Below are positions 1 through 7,290 of a stretch of 7,582 bases of DNA, piece by piece (the stretch's first letter is position 1; the number at the start of each line of letters is the position of its first letter). The stretch covers positions 1 through 7,582 of the forward strand of contig CAMWKY010000094.1 of NCBI GenBank assembly GCA_947174965.1. Reading direction: 5' to 3'. This DNA is from an uncultured Ruminococcus sp. (GTDB lineage Bacteria > Bacillota > Clostridia > Oscillospirales > Ruminococcaceae). The notes below the pieces were generated by a model that was given only the letters and a program-made list of their open reading frames with translations, did not search any database and was not told the origin of the DNA. Position numbers and translations under genes: made by a program.

Positions 1-659
1 TCTTCGATTTTTTCGATACCGTCAGGAATATTTACACTGACAAGATTTTTACAATATTCAAATGTATTTGTTCCAATTTTTCTTACGCTATCAGGTATTA
101 CTATACTACGCAGATTTTCACAATACGAAAATGCACATCTTTCTATACTTTTAACACTTTCAGGGATTTTTATACTTTTCAGGCTCTGGCATCTATAAAA
201 TGTAAATTCTTCGATTTTTTCGATACCGTCAGGAATATTTACACTGACAAGATTTTTACAATGTTCAAATGTATTTATTGCAATTCTTGTTACACTGTTG
301 GGAATTAATATACTACGCAGATTTTCACAATATGCAAATGTTGCATTGTTAATTTCTGTTATGCCGTCGGGAATATTTACACTTTTAAGGTTCTCACACC
401 TATAAAATGCCATCATTTCGATTTTCTTAACGCTGTCAGGGATTTTTATACTTTCAAGACTTTCACAATCACTGAATGAGTAACTTCCTATAGTTACAAC
501 ACCATAGTTAATATTAACACTTTTAAGACTTCTGCACTTATAAAACGCCATAAATTCAATTTCTCTGACAGTATCGGGAAATTCCACACTTGTTATATCC
601 TGACAATATGCAAATGCTTTTTCTCCAATTATCTTAACTCTGTTGGGAATAACAATATC
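1..659 (-). repeat. Tandem 69-bp LRR-coding units with a 207-bp higher-order period
   Basis: Nine full 69-bp units and one partial unit are read from 659 down to 1, each encoding one 23-residue leucine-rich repeat with no length variation. A higher-order period of three units (207 bp) is superimposed. Bases 1-72 match 208-279 with only two differences (at 56 and 70), and 102-125 match 309-332 exactly. In protein terms unit 10 resembles unit 7, unit 9 resembles 6, and unit 8 resembles 5 in its second half. Units 1-3 nearest the start are more diverged. This suggests recent duplication or gene conversion of a three-repeat block. Confidence 0.85.
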
Positions 660-716
660 TTTTCTGCCGTCGTCAATATATTTTACAAGTACACCTTTTT
701 TTATTTTAAATCCCAT
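1..716 (-). CDS. Leucine-rich repeat (BspA-like, LRR_5) protein, C-terminus missing at window edge
   Basis: The frame is open from an ATG at 714-716 to the left edge, giving 238 codons without a stop. An AAGGAG ribosome site (722-727 on the complement) sits 5 nt before the start. After a 19-residue N-terminal cap (starting MGFKIKKGVLVKYIDDGRK) come nine complete 23-residue repeats and part of a tenth, with consensus IPDSVxxIxxxAFxxCxxL. This spacing, with IP at the strand start, AF/TF and an invariant Cys, matches the LRR_5/BspA class. No signal peptide, membrane segment or sorting signal is visible in the part seen, so it looks cytoplasmic unless the missing C-terminus says otherwise. Such proteins usually act as binding scaffolds, but no ligand can be named. 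It lies 56 nt downstream of glmM on the same strand and may be partly co-transcribed with it. The family call is firm, the function unknown. Confidence 0.88.
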   Translation of the reverse strand, partial: MGFKIKKGVLVKYIDDGRKDIVIPNRVKIIGEKAFAYCQDITSVEFPDTVREIEFMAFYKCRSLKSVNINYGVVTIGSYSFSDCESLESIKIPDSVKKIEMMAFYRCENLKSVNIPDGITEINNATFAYCENLRSILIPNSVTRIAINTFEHCKNLVSVNIPDGIEKIEEFTFYRCQSLKSIKIPESVKSIERCAFSYCENLRSIVIPDSVRKIGTNTFEYCKNLVSVNIPDGIEKIE

Positions 717-733
717 AAAATCTCCTTATTTAC

Positions 734-760
734 AGTGCGGAGCTGTAATAACTCCGCACT
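734..760 (-). other. GC-rich intergenic hairpin between glmM and the LRR gene
   Basis: AGTGCGGAG at 734-742 pairs perfectly with CTCCGCACT at 752-760, leaving a 9-base loop. It lies 12 bases after the glmM stop codon and ends 6 bases before the AAGGAG ribosome site of the LRR gene. Neither strand has a T tract directly after the stem, so it is not a canonical intrinsic terminator. It could be a leaky terminator, an mRNA-protecting or processing stem, or a structure that affects LRR translation. The pairing is seen; the role is inferred. Confidence 0.6.
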
Positions 761-772
761 CACAATTCAAAA

Positions 773-2158
773 TCAGACAGTATGACCCTTCGCCTTGATT
801 ACGTCAACAACCATATCAACACATCTGCGACATTCTTCTTCTGTCTGTGCCTCTGCCATTACACGAATAAGCGGTTCTGTACCACTCTCACGGACAAGCA
901 TTCTGCCTGATGTACCAAGAATTTCAGATGCCTTTTCAACAGCTTCCTTGACATCAGGGTCATTCTGTGCCTCTGCCTTATCTTTCACTTTCACATTGAC
1001 AAGCACCTGCGGATATACCTTGAACGGTTCAGCAAGTTCACTCAACTTTTTCTTACTTCCAATCATAGCCTGCATCATCTTGAGACTTGTAAGTATTCCG
1101 TCACCTGTTGAGGCATATTTTGAAAATATAATGTGTCCTGACTGTTCTCCACCGATAATACAGCCATGTTCTTTCATGTACTCATAAACGTACTTGTCAC
1201 CAACTGCCGTCTTTGCATAGTTGATTCCTGCTTCATCAAGTGCCTTGAAAAATCCAAAGTTAGACATAACTGTTGCAACAACAGTATTGTTGATGAGCTT
1301 ATCTTTGTTTTTCATATAACAGCCATAAATATACAAAATATGGTCGCCTGTTATTATATTGCCTTTTTCGTCAACACAAAGACATCTGTCTGCATCTCCG
1401 TCATAGGCAAATCCTACATCAAGACCATTTTCAACAACATATTTCTGCAATACTTCGATATGTGTAGAACCTGCATTATCGTTGATATTTATTCCGTTCG
1501 GGTTTGCATTGATAACATGAGTTTCAGCACCAAGCGCATCAAATACAGCCTTTGCAATTGTCCATGATGAACCGTTTGCGCAGTCCAGACCGACTTTTAT
1601 TCCTCTGAATGAATATATGCCAAGTGAAATAAGATAACCGATATATCTGTTTCTGCCTGATACATAGTCAACAGAACAGCCGATTTTTTCGTTGACAGCA
1701 AACGGAATTTCCTCCCACTTCTTGCCGAAAACATCAAGTTTTCCGTCAAGGTACGCCTCAACAAGTTCAATAACATCATCTTCCATTTTTTCGCCGTTAC
1801 CGTTGATAAGTTTGAGTCCGTTATCGTGATACGGATTATGACTTGCGGAAATCATAACAGCGCAGTCGAAGCCGTCAACTCTTGATATATAGGCAACAGA
1901 CGGTGTTGTTGTAACGTGGAGCAGATAAGCGTCAGCACCAGAAGCAGTAAGACCGCCGACAAGTGAATACTCAAACATATAGCTTGAACGGCGTGTGTCC
2001 TTGCCGATTACAATGCGTGCAGGAGTATTGTCGCCGTTCTGCTTTTTGAGTTCACCATAATACCAGCCAAGAAAACGTCCTACTTTATACGCATGGTCTG
2101 CCGTAAGATTTATATTAGCTGTTCCTCTGAATCCGTCTGTACCAAAGTATTTTCCCAT
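773..2158 (-). CDS. glmM: Phosphoglucosamine mutase GlmM
   Basis: Converts glucosamine-6-phosphate to glucosamine-1-phosphate in the cytoplasm, a step towards UDP-GlcNAc and peptidoglycan. The 461-residue protein shows the alpha-D-phosphohexomutase landmarks in order: FGTDGFRG at residues 5-12; the phosphoserine loop ISASHNP at 103-109 with catalytic Ser106; the metal-binding DGDADR at 253-258; the sugar-binding GEQSGH at 337-342; and the C-terminal phosphate loop RESGTEP at 423-429. The FGTDGxRG start and SASHNP loop favour GlmM over phosphomannomutase or phosphoglucomutase relatives. It is about 10-15 residues longer than typical GlmM. The ATG at 2156-2158 gives the expected conserved N-terminus, with GAGGAG at 2170-2175 (complement) 11 nt upstream. 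It is transcribed divergently from hrcA from its own promoter at 2216-2244. Activity normally requires phosphorylation of the serine. No defect is visible. Confidence 0.95.
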   Translation of the reverse strand: MGKYFGTDGFRGTANINLTADHAYKVGRFLGWYYGELKKQNGDNTPARIVIGKDTRRSSYMFEYSLVGGLTASGADAYLLHVTTTPSVAYISRVDGFDCAVMISASHNPYHDNGLKLINGNGEKMEDDVIELVEAYLDGKLDVFGKKWEEIPFAVNEKIGCSVDYVSGRNRYIGYLISLGIYSFRGIKVGLDCANGSSWTIAKAVFDALGAETHVINANPNGININDNAGSTHIEVLQKYVVENGLDVGFAYDGDADRCLCVDEKGNIITGDHILYIYGCYMKNKDKLINNTVVATVMSNFGFFKALDEAGINYAKTAVGDKYVYEYMKEHGCIIGGEQSGHIIFSKYASTGDGILTSLKMMQAMIGSKKKLSELAEPFKVYPQVLVNVKVKDKAEAQNDPDVKEAVEKASEILGTSGRMLVRESGTEPLIRVMAEAQTEEECRRCVDMVVDVIKAKGHTV

Positions 2159-2215
2159 GATTAAATATTCTCCTCATAACAATTATTTTCAGGCATTTAT
2201 ATATATGCCATAATT

Positions 2216-2244
2216 ATTGTATCACATATTTCAAACATAGTCAA
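2216..2244 (-). promoter_or_regulatory. Sigma-A promoter of glmM
   Basis: On the minus strand, TTGACT (2239-2244) and TACAAT (2216-2221) are separated by exactly 17 bases, each one base off consensus. Predicted transcription start is near 2209, giving a leader of about 50 nt. That leader begins with an AT-rich inverted repeat (GGCAT/ATGCC arms at 2192-2209). No CIRCE overlaps this promoter; the operator lies about 150 bp upstream in the divergent direction, so HrcA control of glmM is not expected. Confidence 0.75.
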
Positions 2245-2359
2245 GGCGGAATTTGCTGAAAATACAATGCAAAGTATTATTCTTCAATTGTAAATATCCA
2301 TAAAATGTCTAATAAAAGCTGTTGAAAATAGTAAAAAAAGCTGAAAATGTATAAAACGC

Positions 2360-2388
2360 TTGACAAAGTGAAATAATAGTGGTAAATT
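2360..2388 (+). promoter_or_regulatory. Sigma-A promoter of the hrcA-grpE-dnaK-dnaJ operon
   Basis: A perfect TTGACA (2360-2365) and TAAATT (2383-2388) are separated by 17 bases. A TG dinucleotide one base before the -10 (2380-2381) makes it an extended -10 promoter, which may offset the weaker hexamer (4 of 6 matches). The 40 bases upstream are rich in A tracts and resemble an UP element. The predicted start, near 2395, falls inside the left arm of the CIRCE, so bound HrcA would block initiation. Confidence 0.8.
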
Positions 2389-2392
2389 ATTA

Positions 2393-2419
2393 TTAGCACT
2401 CATATAGTGAGAGTGCTAA
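2393..2419 (+). promoter_or_regulatory. CIRCE operator (HrcA binding site)
   Basis: TTAGCACTC (2393-2401), nine spacer bases (2402-2410) and GAGTGCTAA (2411-2419) match the CIRCE consensus at all 18 arm positions with the canonical N9 spacer. It lies 5 bases after the -10 hexamer and 34 bases before the hrcA start codon. It is the only CIRCE I find in the window, which fits HrcA autoregulating the whole chaperone operon. In the transcript the same palindrome would form a 5' hairpin, known in related systems to influence mRNA stability. Confidence 0.96.
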
Positions 2420-2436
2420 AAGCAATAAGGCTTTTA

Positions 2437-2443
2437 AGAAAGG
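2437..2443 (+). promoter_or_regulatory. Ribosome binding site supporting the GTG start of hrcA
   Basis: AGAAAGG lies 10 bases before the GTG at 2454-2456. No ATG in this frame lies between the operator and the conserved HrcA N-terminus, and the next in-frame ATG would remove the DNA-binding helices. GTG is therefore the chosen start. The site is weaker than the AAAGGAG in front of grpE, which may keep repressor levels below chaperone levels. Confidence 0.65.
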
Positions 2444-2453
2444 TTGTGTTATC

Positions 2454-3494
2454 GTGGACGACAGAAAGCTTAAAGTTCTTGCTGCTGTAGTTGACGAATT
2501 TATCAGAACAGGAGAGCCTGTCGGTTCAAAAGCAATTTCAAAGCTCGAACATATAAAAGTTTCGGCTGCCACTATAAGAAATGACATGGCAATGCTTGAA
2601 CAGCTTGGCTATCTTGAACAACCTCACACATCAGCAGGAAGAATCCCGACTTATCTCGGCTATCGTCTCTATATTGATGAGCTGATGACTTTGCCTGAAC
2701 TTTCCGACGAAGAAAAAACAAGACTTGATGAACTTCTTGGCGGTGATGACGTTCCCGAAGAACTTCTTATACAAAATGCCGCCGCCGCACTTACTGAACT
2801 TACTCAATGCGCCGCTGTAGTTACAAATTCAGCTCCACGATTTTCAGTAATATCAAAAGTTGAAGTTATCCCGACAGGAAAAAGAATTTATGTTATACTG
2901 CTGATAACATCAAACGGAAGCATAAAAAATAAAGCCTGCCGTCTTGAATTTGATTTAAGCAATGAACAGCTCGAATTTTTTACTCACTATGTAGAACAAA
3001 ATCTGAATGGTGTTTCTGTTGACGAACTTTCCGAAGAAATGCTAGATAAGATGATTACAGCAGTTTCAGCATATATGGTCAGTCTCTCACCTCTTGTAAA
3101 GGGAATATGCGAACTCTCCGAAGACCTCAAACAGCAACAGCTTACAGTCAGCGGAAGTGAAAAACTTCTTTCATGTGATGAACTGGACAAAATGGAAGTT
3201 GTACGTTTTATTGAGCATAAGCACGAACTCACCGACCTGCTGGAAGAATCTTTCAGCGGTATACAGATAAAATTCGGTGCGGACGGAAATTTTGCCATAG
3301 GAAATTCAAGCATGATTGTTTCAAAATACCGCAAAAAAGGCAAGGAAGCCGGCTCACTCGGTATAATAGGACCAATGAGAGTTGATTATAAAAAAATCAT
3401 TCCATATATTGATTATCTCACACATAAGATTTCTGACCTTATGTCTGAAGATGACGACATAACACTATCACCCGATAGTCCACCCGATTCATAG
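2454..3494 (+). CDS. hrcA: Heat-inducible transcription repressor HrcA
   Basis: Represses class I heat-shock operons by binding CIRCE; in studied Firmicutes its folding and activity depend on GroEL, so misfolded-protein load relieves repression. The 346-residue length is typical. The N-terminal winged-helix region (about residues 1-75) shows GEPVGSKAIS (20-29), the recognition segment starting VSAATIRNDM (36-45) and HTSAGRIPTYLGYRLYID (58-75), all HrcA hallmarks. The middle and C-terminal part form the GAF-like dimerisation core, ending in GIIGPMRVDYKKIIPYID (303-320). The last 16 residues (331-346) are an acidic, Ser/Pro-rich tail beyond the conserved core. It starts at GTG, is first in the operon, and lies directly behind its own operator, so it is autoregulated. 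grpE starts 12 bases after its stop. Confidence 0.96.
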   Translation: MDDRKLKVLAAVVDEFIRTGEPVGSKAISKLEHIKVSAATIRNDMAMLEQLGYLEQPHTSAGRIPTYLGYRLYIDELMTLPELSDEEKTRLDELLGGDDVPEELLIQNAAAALTELTQCAAVVTNSAPRFSVISKVEVIPTGKRIYVILLITSNGSIKNKACRLEFDLSNEQLEFFTHYVEQNLNGVSVDELSEEMLDKMITAVSAYMVSLSPLVKGICELSEDLKQQQLTVSGSEKLLSCDELDKMEVVRFIEHKHELTDLLEESFSGIQIKFGADGNFAIGNSSMIVSKYRKKGKEAGSLGIIGPMRVDYKKIIPYIDYLTHKISDLMSEDDDITLSPDSPPDS

Positions 3495-3506
3495 AAAGGA
3501 GCAGAA

Positions 3507-4058
3507 ATGGAAGAAAAAAATATTAACAATGAAATTTCTGAAGAAGAAGTTGCAGAGGAAGTCAAAGAAAATGAATCCACTGACGAAGATGACGCTGTAA
3601 GCGAATACAACGATACAGCAGTTCAGATTGCCGAAATGGAGGAAGAACTTTCAAAGGCAAAAGATGATTACATCAGACTTTATGCAGAATATGACAATTT
3701 CAGAAAAAGAACAGTAGTTGAAAAAGCTGATATTTATTCAAATGCTACTGCAAAATTTACTGAAAATCTTCTGCCCGTCATTGACAGCTTTGAACGTGCT
3801 TTGGATTGCGAATGTACAGACGAAAACTTCAAAAACGGTATGAACATGATTTTCAATCAGTTCAAAGAATTTCTGAACAAAATGAACATCAAGGAAATTG
3901 ATGCAATGGGAAAAGAATTTGACCCGAATTATCACAATGCAATCCAACAGCTTGCTGATACTGATTATGCAAGCAATCATGTATGTGCAGTATATCAGAA
4001 AGGTTACATGGCTGGCGACAAGCTTATCCGTCCTGCTATGGTTGCAGTTGCAACATGA
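3507..4058 (+). CDS. grpE: Nucleotide exchange factor GrpE
   Basis: Cytoplasmic homodimeric co-chaperone that releases ADP from DnaK so that ATP can rebind and substrate is freed. The 183-residue protein has a strongly acidic, disordered N-terminus (about 1-35) and a long coiled-coil stretch (about 38-75, with EYDNFRKRT at 61-69). A helical bundle follows, with LLPVIDSFERAL at 88-99. The beta-domain contains FDPNYHNAI (138-146) and the C-terminal GrpE signature GYMAGDKLIRPAMVAVA (166-182). The start ATG follows a strong AAAGGAG (3495-3501) with 5-base spacing. It lies 12 bases after hrcA, so translational coupling is likely. No operator or convincing promoter lies between it and hrcA, so it follows HrcA control from the CIRCE. 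Confidence 0.96.
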   Translation: MEEKNINNEISEEEVAEEVKENESTDEDDAVSEYNDTAVQIAEMEEELSKAKDDYIRLYAEYDNFRKRTVVEKADIYSNATAKFTENLLPVIDSFERALDCECTDENFKNGMNMIFNQFKEFLNKMNIKEIDAMGKEFDPNYHNAIQQLADTDYASNHVCAVYQKGYMAGDKLIRPAMVAVAT

Positions 4059-4115
4059 TTAATATTTTATAAACAAATCAAAAAGTATCACAATTAAAAT
4101 ATATCCAATTAAAAC

Positions 4116-4133
4116 AAGCATTAATGCTTTTTT
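4116..4133 (+). terminator. Weak hairpin plus T tract between grpE and dnaK
   Basis: AAGCA (4116-4120) and TGCTT (4125-4129) form a 5-bp stem with a 4-base loop, and six Ts run from 4128 to 4133. The stem is short and AT-rich, so it is at most an inefficient attenuator within the 96-base gap. It ends about five bases before the dnaK ribosome site. It could instead be chance in AT-rich spacer. Confidence 0.3.
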
Positions 4134-4154
4134 ATCAAGAAAGGAAGATTTATC

Positions 4155-6005
4155 ATGGGAAAAATTATTGGTATTGACTTAGGTACAACAAATTCATGCG
4201 TTGCCGTTATTGAGGGCGAAAACGCTGTTGTTATTCCTAACAGTGAGGGTGCAAGAACAACTCCTTCTGTTGTTGCTTTCACAAATAACGGTGAACGTCT
4301 TGTCGGTCAGGTTGCTAAACGTCAGGCTATCACAAATCACGAAAAAACAATATCTTCAATAAAAAGACACATGGGTACAGACTATAAAGTTGGCATTGAC
4401 GGAAAAAATTACACTCCGCAGGAAATCTCTGCTATGATTCTCCAGAAACTTAAGGCAGATGCAGAGTCATATCTCGGTCAGACTGTTACAGAGGCTGTTA
4501 TTACTGTTCCTGCATACTTCACAGATGCACAGAGACAGGCAACAAAAGATGCAGGACAAATTGCAGGTCTTAATGTAAGACGTATTATAAATGAGCCGAC
4601 CGCTGCTGCTCTTTCATACGGTATCGACAAAGAAGAAGACCAGATTGTTATGGTTTATGACCTTGGCGGTGGTACTTTCGACGTATCTATTATTGAAATG
4701 GGCGAAGATATTCAGCAGGTTAAGGCTACCGCAGGCAACAACCGTCTTGGCGGTGACGATTTCGACCAGCGTATAATTGACTGGATTGTCAGCGAATTTA
4801 AGAAAACAGAGGGCGTTGACCTTTCAAACGATAAAATGGCTGCTCAGAGACTTAAAGATGCTGCTGAAAAATCAAAGATTGAGCTTTCATCTACAACAAC
4901 ATCAAACATCAACATTCCTTTCATTACTGTTGATGCTACAGGTACTCCGAAACATCTTGACCTTACTCTTACACAGGCTAAGTTCAATGAACTTACAGCA
5001 GACCTCGTAGAAGCTACTATGGGTCCTGTACGTCAGGCTCTCGCAGACAGCAAACTTTCAATCTCTGAAATTGACAAAGTTCTCATGGTCGGCGGTTCTT
5101 CAAGAATACCTGCTGTTCAGGACGCTGTTAAGAAGCTTATCGGCAAAGAGCCATTCAAGGGCATTAACCCTGATGAATGTGTTGCACTTGGTGCTGCATA
5201 TCAGGGTGGTGTACTTGGCGGTGATGTTAAAAACGGTCTCCTCCTCCTTGATGTTACTCCGCTTTCACTCGGTATCGAAACAGCTGGCGGTGTATGCACA
5301 AAGATGATTGAGAGAAATACAACAATCCCGACAGAGAAAAAACAGATTTTCTCAACATATGCAGACAATCAGACTGCTGTTGACATTAATGTACTTCAAG
5401 GTGAGCGTGAATTTGCAAGAGACAACAAACAGCTTGGCACATTCCGTCTTGACGGCATTGCTCCTGCTCCACGTGGAATCCCACAGATTGAAGTAAAATT
5501 TGACATCGACAGAAATGGTATTGTACACGTTTCCGCTAAAGACCTTGGAACAGGCAAGGAACAGAATATCTCTATTACAGCATCAACAAATATGTCTAAG
5601 GAAGATATTGATAAGGCTGTACGTGAAGCTGAACAGTTTGCCGCAGAAGACAAGAAACGCCGTGAAGAAGTTGACACAAAGAACGAGGCTGAAAATCTTG
5701 TATTCCAGTGCGAAAAGGCTATTAATGATTTCGGTGACAAGGTTTCTGCTGATGAAAAGTCCAGCATTGAGAATAAGTGTTCTGCACTTAAATCTGCAAT
5801 CAGCGCAAACAACATGACAGAAATCAAGAATCTTAAAGAGGATTTACAGAAGTCTTTCTATGATATTTCATCAAAGATTTACAGCGCAGCAGGTGGTGCA
5901 AACGGTGCAGGCGGAGTTGACCCGTCACAGTTTACAGGTGATATGGGCGGTGAAGCTCCTTCAAATGATGACAATGTTGTTGATGGTGACTTTACCGAAG
6001 TTTAA
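4155..6005 (+). CDS. dnaK: Molecular chaperone DnaK (Hsp70)
   Basis: ATP-driven cytoplasmic chaperone that binds exposed hydrophobic segments, working with the DnaJ and GrpE encoded beside it. The 616-residue protein shows the full Hsp70 plan. In the ATPase domain are GIDLGTTNS (6-14), VPAYF (118-122), [11 protein letters not shown] (146-156), DLGGGTFD (169-176) and MVGGSSRIP (311-319). The interdomain linker is around [12 protein letters not shown] (362-373), followed by the beta-sandwich substrate domain (about 375-490), the helical lid, and a Gly/Ala-rich tail ending [12 protein letters not shown]. The ATPase domain is the short Gram-positive form, lacking the roughly 24-residue insert between residues 75 and 90 found in proteobacterial DnaK. 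The ATG follows AAAGGAAG (4140-4147) by 7 bases. It sits 96 bases after grpE and 69 bases before dnaJ, under the same CIRCE promoter. No anomalies were found. Confidence 0.98.
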   Translation: MGKIIGIDLGTTNSCVAVIEGENAVVIPNSEGARTTPSVVAFTNNGERLVGQVAKRQAITNHEKTISSIKRHMGTDYKVGIDGKNYTPQEISAMILQKLKADAESYLGQTVTEAVITVPAYFTDAQRQATKDAGQIAGLNVRRIINEPTAAALSYGIDKEEDQIVMVYDLGGGTFDVSIIEMGEDIQQVKATAGNNRLGGDDFDQRIIDWIVSEFKKTEGVDLSNDKMAAQRLKDAAEKSKIELSSTTTSNINIPFITVDATGTPKHLDLTLTQAKFNELTADLVEATMGPVRQALADSKLSISEIDKVLMVGGSSRIPAVQDAVKKLIGKEPFKGINPDECVALGAAYQGGVLGGDVKNGLLLLDVTPLSLGIETAGGVCTKMIERNTTIPTEKKQIFSTYADNQTAVDINVLQGEREFARDNKQLGTFRLDGIAPAPRGIPQIEVKFDIDRNGIVHVSAKDLGTGKEQNISITASTNMSKEDIDKAVREAEQFAAEDKKRREEVDTKNEAENLVFQCEKAINDFGDKVSADEKSSIENKCSALKSAISANNMTEIKNLKEDLQKSFYDISSKIYSAAGGANGAGGVDPSQFTGDMGGEAPSNDDNVVDGDFTEV

Positions 6006-6018
6006 TTAATCTGAAATT

Positions 6019-6050
6019 TTCAGGGCGGAAAAATACACTTTCGCCCTGAA
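6019..6050 (+). other. Strong hairpin between dnaK and dnaJ (leaky terminator or processing stem)
   Basis: TTCAGGGCG (6019-6027) pairs perfectly with CGCCCTGAA (6042-6050). Three more pairs (6028-6030 with 6039-6041, one G-U) give a 12-bp stem with an 8-base loop. The stem starts 14 bases after the dnaK stop and ends 14 bases before the dnaJ ribosome site. The only Ts downstream (6056-6059) are five bases away, so termination should be weak. A likely role is protecting the 3' end of dnaK mRNA or lowering dnaJ expression relative to dnaK. Confidence 0.6.
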
Positions 6051-6074
6051 TGTGATTTTATATGGAGAATATTT

Positions 6075-7235
6075 ATGGCTGATAAAAGAGATTATTATGA
6101 AGTACTTGGTATACAAAAAGGTGCATCAGAAGATGAGATAAAAAAGGCTTACAAGAAAAAAGCCCGTGAATATCACCCCGATTTACACCCCGATGACCCG
6201 ACTTGTGAGGAGAAAATGAAAGAAGTCAATGAAGCTTATGAAATTCTCTCAAGTCCTGAAAAGAAAGCAAACTACGACCAGTTCGGTCATGCAGGTGTAG
6301 ACCCGAACTATGGTGCAGGTACAGGCGGTTTCGGCGGAATGAGTGGAATGGGCGGTTTCGGCGATATGGGAGATATTCTTGAAAGCATTTTCGGCGGTTT
6401 TGGCGGATTCTCTGGTGGCAGTTCACGTTCAAACGCAAATGCTCCAAGACGTGGCTCTGATATTCAGGAATCTGTACTTATTAACTTTATGGACGCTTGC
6501 AACGGCAAAAAACAGGAAATAAAAATATACCGCATGGCTGTATGTGATATGTGTCACGGCAGTGGTGCAGAATCAGGCACTTCATCTGAAGTATGTCCGG
6601 AATGTCAGGGCAGAGGAAGTATAAAGGTCGGACAGCGTACTCCTTTTGGCGTTATATCATCAACAAAAACCTGTCCACGCTGTTCAGGCAAGGGAAAAGT
6701 AATAAAAAATCCTTGCACGGCTTGTCGTGGAGCAGGACGTGTGAGAGTTCAGAAAACAATAAATGTAGATATTCCGGCAGGAATAGACAACGGGCAGACA
6801 ATCAGATTAAGCGGTCAGGGAGACTGCGGTATAAACGGCGGACCGTCGGGAGATGTTCTGCTTAACATTTCCGTAAAGAAACACCCTATATTTGTAAGAG
6901 ACGGTTATGACATCAACTGCGATATTCCTGTAACATATACAGAAGCTGTTCTTGGTGCTGAAATTACAGTTCCTACAATTGACGGCGATGTGAGATACAG
7001 CATAAGCGAAGGTACTCAAAATGGCACTGTAGTACGTTTGAGAGGAAAGGGCGTAAAGAGACTTAACAGAACTGACAGAGGTGACCAGTTTATAAAAATC
7101 TATGTGGAAGTTCCGAAAAATCTCACCAAAAAACAAAAAGATATGCTAAGAGAATTTGAGGCATCTCTCACAGAAAAAAATTATGCAAAAAGACAAAGTT
7201 TCTTTGATAAGATAAAAGCAAAACTGGATTTCTGA
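6075..7235 (+). CDS. dnaJ: Chaperone protein DnaJ (Hsp40)
   Basis: Delivers substrates to DnaK and stimulates its ATPase. The 386-residue protein is a complete class I (type A) DnaJ. The J domain spans about 5-70, with HPD at 34-36 and the QFG end at 69-71. A Gly/Phe-rich linker runs from about 79 to 116. The zinc domain has four intact CxxCxGxG motifs: CDMCHGSG (157-164), CPECQGRG (174-181), CPRCSGKG (200-207) and CTACRGAG (214-221). The two C-terminal beta-barrel substrate domains and dimerisation region follow (about 225-355). The ATG follows GGAGA (6064-6068) by 6 bases and gives the usual start before DYYEVLG. It is the last chaperone gene here; prmA and rsmE, which often follow in Firmicutes, are absent. 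No clear terminator comes directly after the stop, so its transcript may end at the hairpins at 7292-7356 or 7414-7436. Confidence 0.97.
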   Translation: MADKRDYYEVLGIQKGASEDEIKKAYKKKAREYHPDLHPDDPTCEEKMKEVNEAYEILSSPEKKANYDQFGHAGVDPNYGAGTGGFGGMSGMGGFGDMGDILESIFGGFGGFSGGSSRSNANAPRRGSDIQESVLINFMDACNGKKQEIKIYRMAVCDMCHGSGAESGTSSEVCPECQGRGSIKVGQRTPFGVISSTKTCPRCSGKGKVIKNPCTACRGAGRVRVQKTINVDIPAGIDNGQTIRLSGQGDCGINGGPSGDVLLNISVKKHPIFVRDGYDINCDIPVTYTEAVLGAEITVPTIDGDVRYSISEGTQNGTVVRLRGKGVKRLNRTDRGDQFIKIYVEVPKNLTKKQKDMLREFEASLTEKNYAKRQSFFDKIKAKLDF

Positions 7236-7255
7236 ACAAATATTATGCAGGAATA

Positions 7256-7284
7256 TTGACAAGTTAAAATAAATATGATATACT
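7256..7284 (+). promoter_or_regulatory. Strong sigma-A promoter downstream of dnaJ
   Basis: TTGACA (7256-7261, perfect) and TATACT (7279-7284, 5 of 6) are separated by 17 bases, with TG at 7276-7277 making an extended -10. By sequence this is the best promoter in the window, stronger than that of the chaperone operon. The predicted start, 7290-7292, coincides with the first base of the 10-bp stem at 7292. No protein gene of ordinary size follows it on this strand. Confidence 0.75.
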
Positions 7285-7290
7285 AATAAA

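Noticed and set aside
1166..1567. Plus-strand open frame of 133 codons
   Set aside because: It is fully antisense to glmM, which has all its catalytic motifs; no ribosome site or family resemblance. The frame at 795-1187 is rejected for the same reason.
2322..2355. TTGAAA followed by TATAAA upstream of the hrcA promoter
   Set aside because: The spacer is 22 bases, too long for sigma-A, and a far better promoter lies directly downstream.
4042..4071. Possible internal promoter before dnaK (TTGCAG or TTGCAA with TTTTAT/TTTATA)
   Set aside because: The -35 matches only 3-4 of 6 bases, and correct 17-base spacing does not give a good -10. AT-rich spacer explains it.
5396..5827. Minus-strand open frame of 143 codons
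   Set aside because: It is antisense to the substrate-binding and lid regions of dnaK, Ser-rich as expected from a shadow frame, with no start signals.
7239..7257. AATATT inverted repeat just after dnaJ as its terminator
   Set aside because: The 6-bp stem is all A-T and has no T tract, so it should not terminate transcription.
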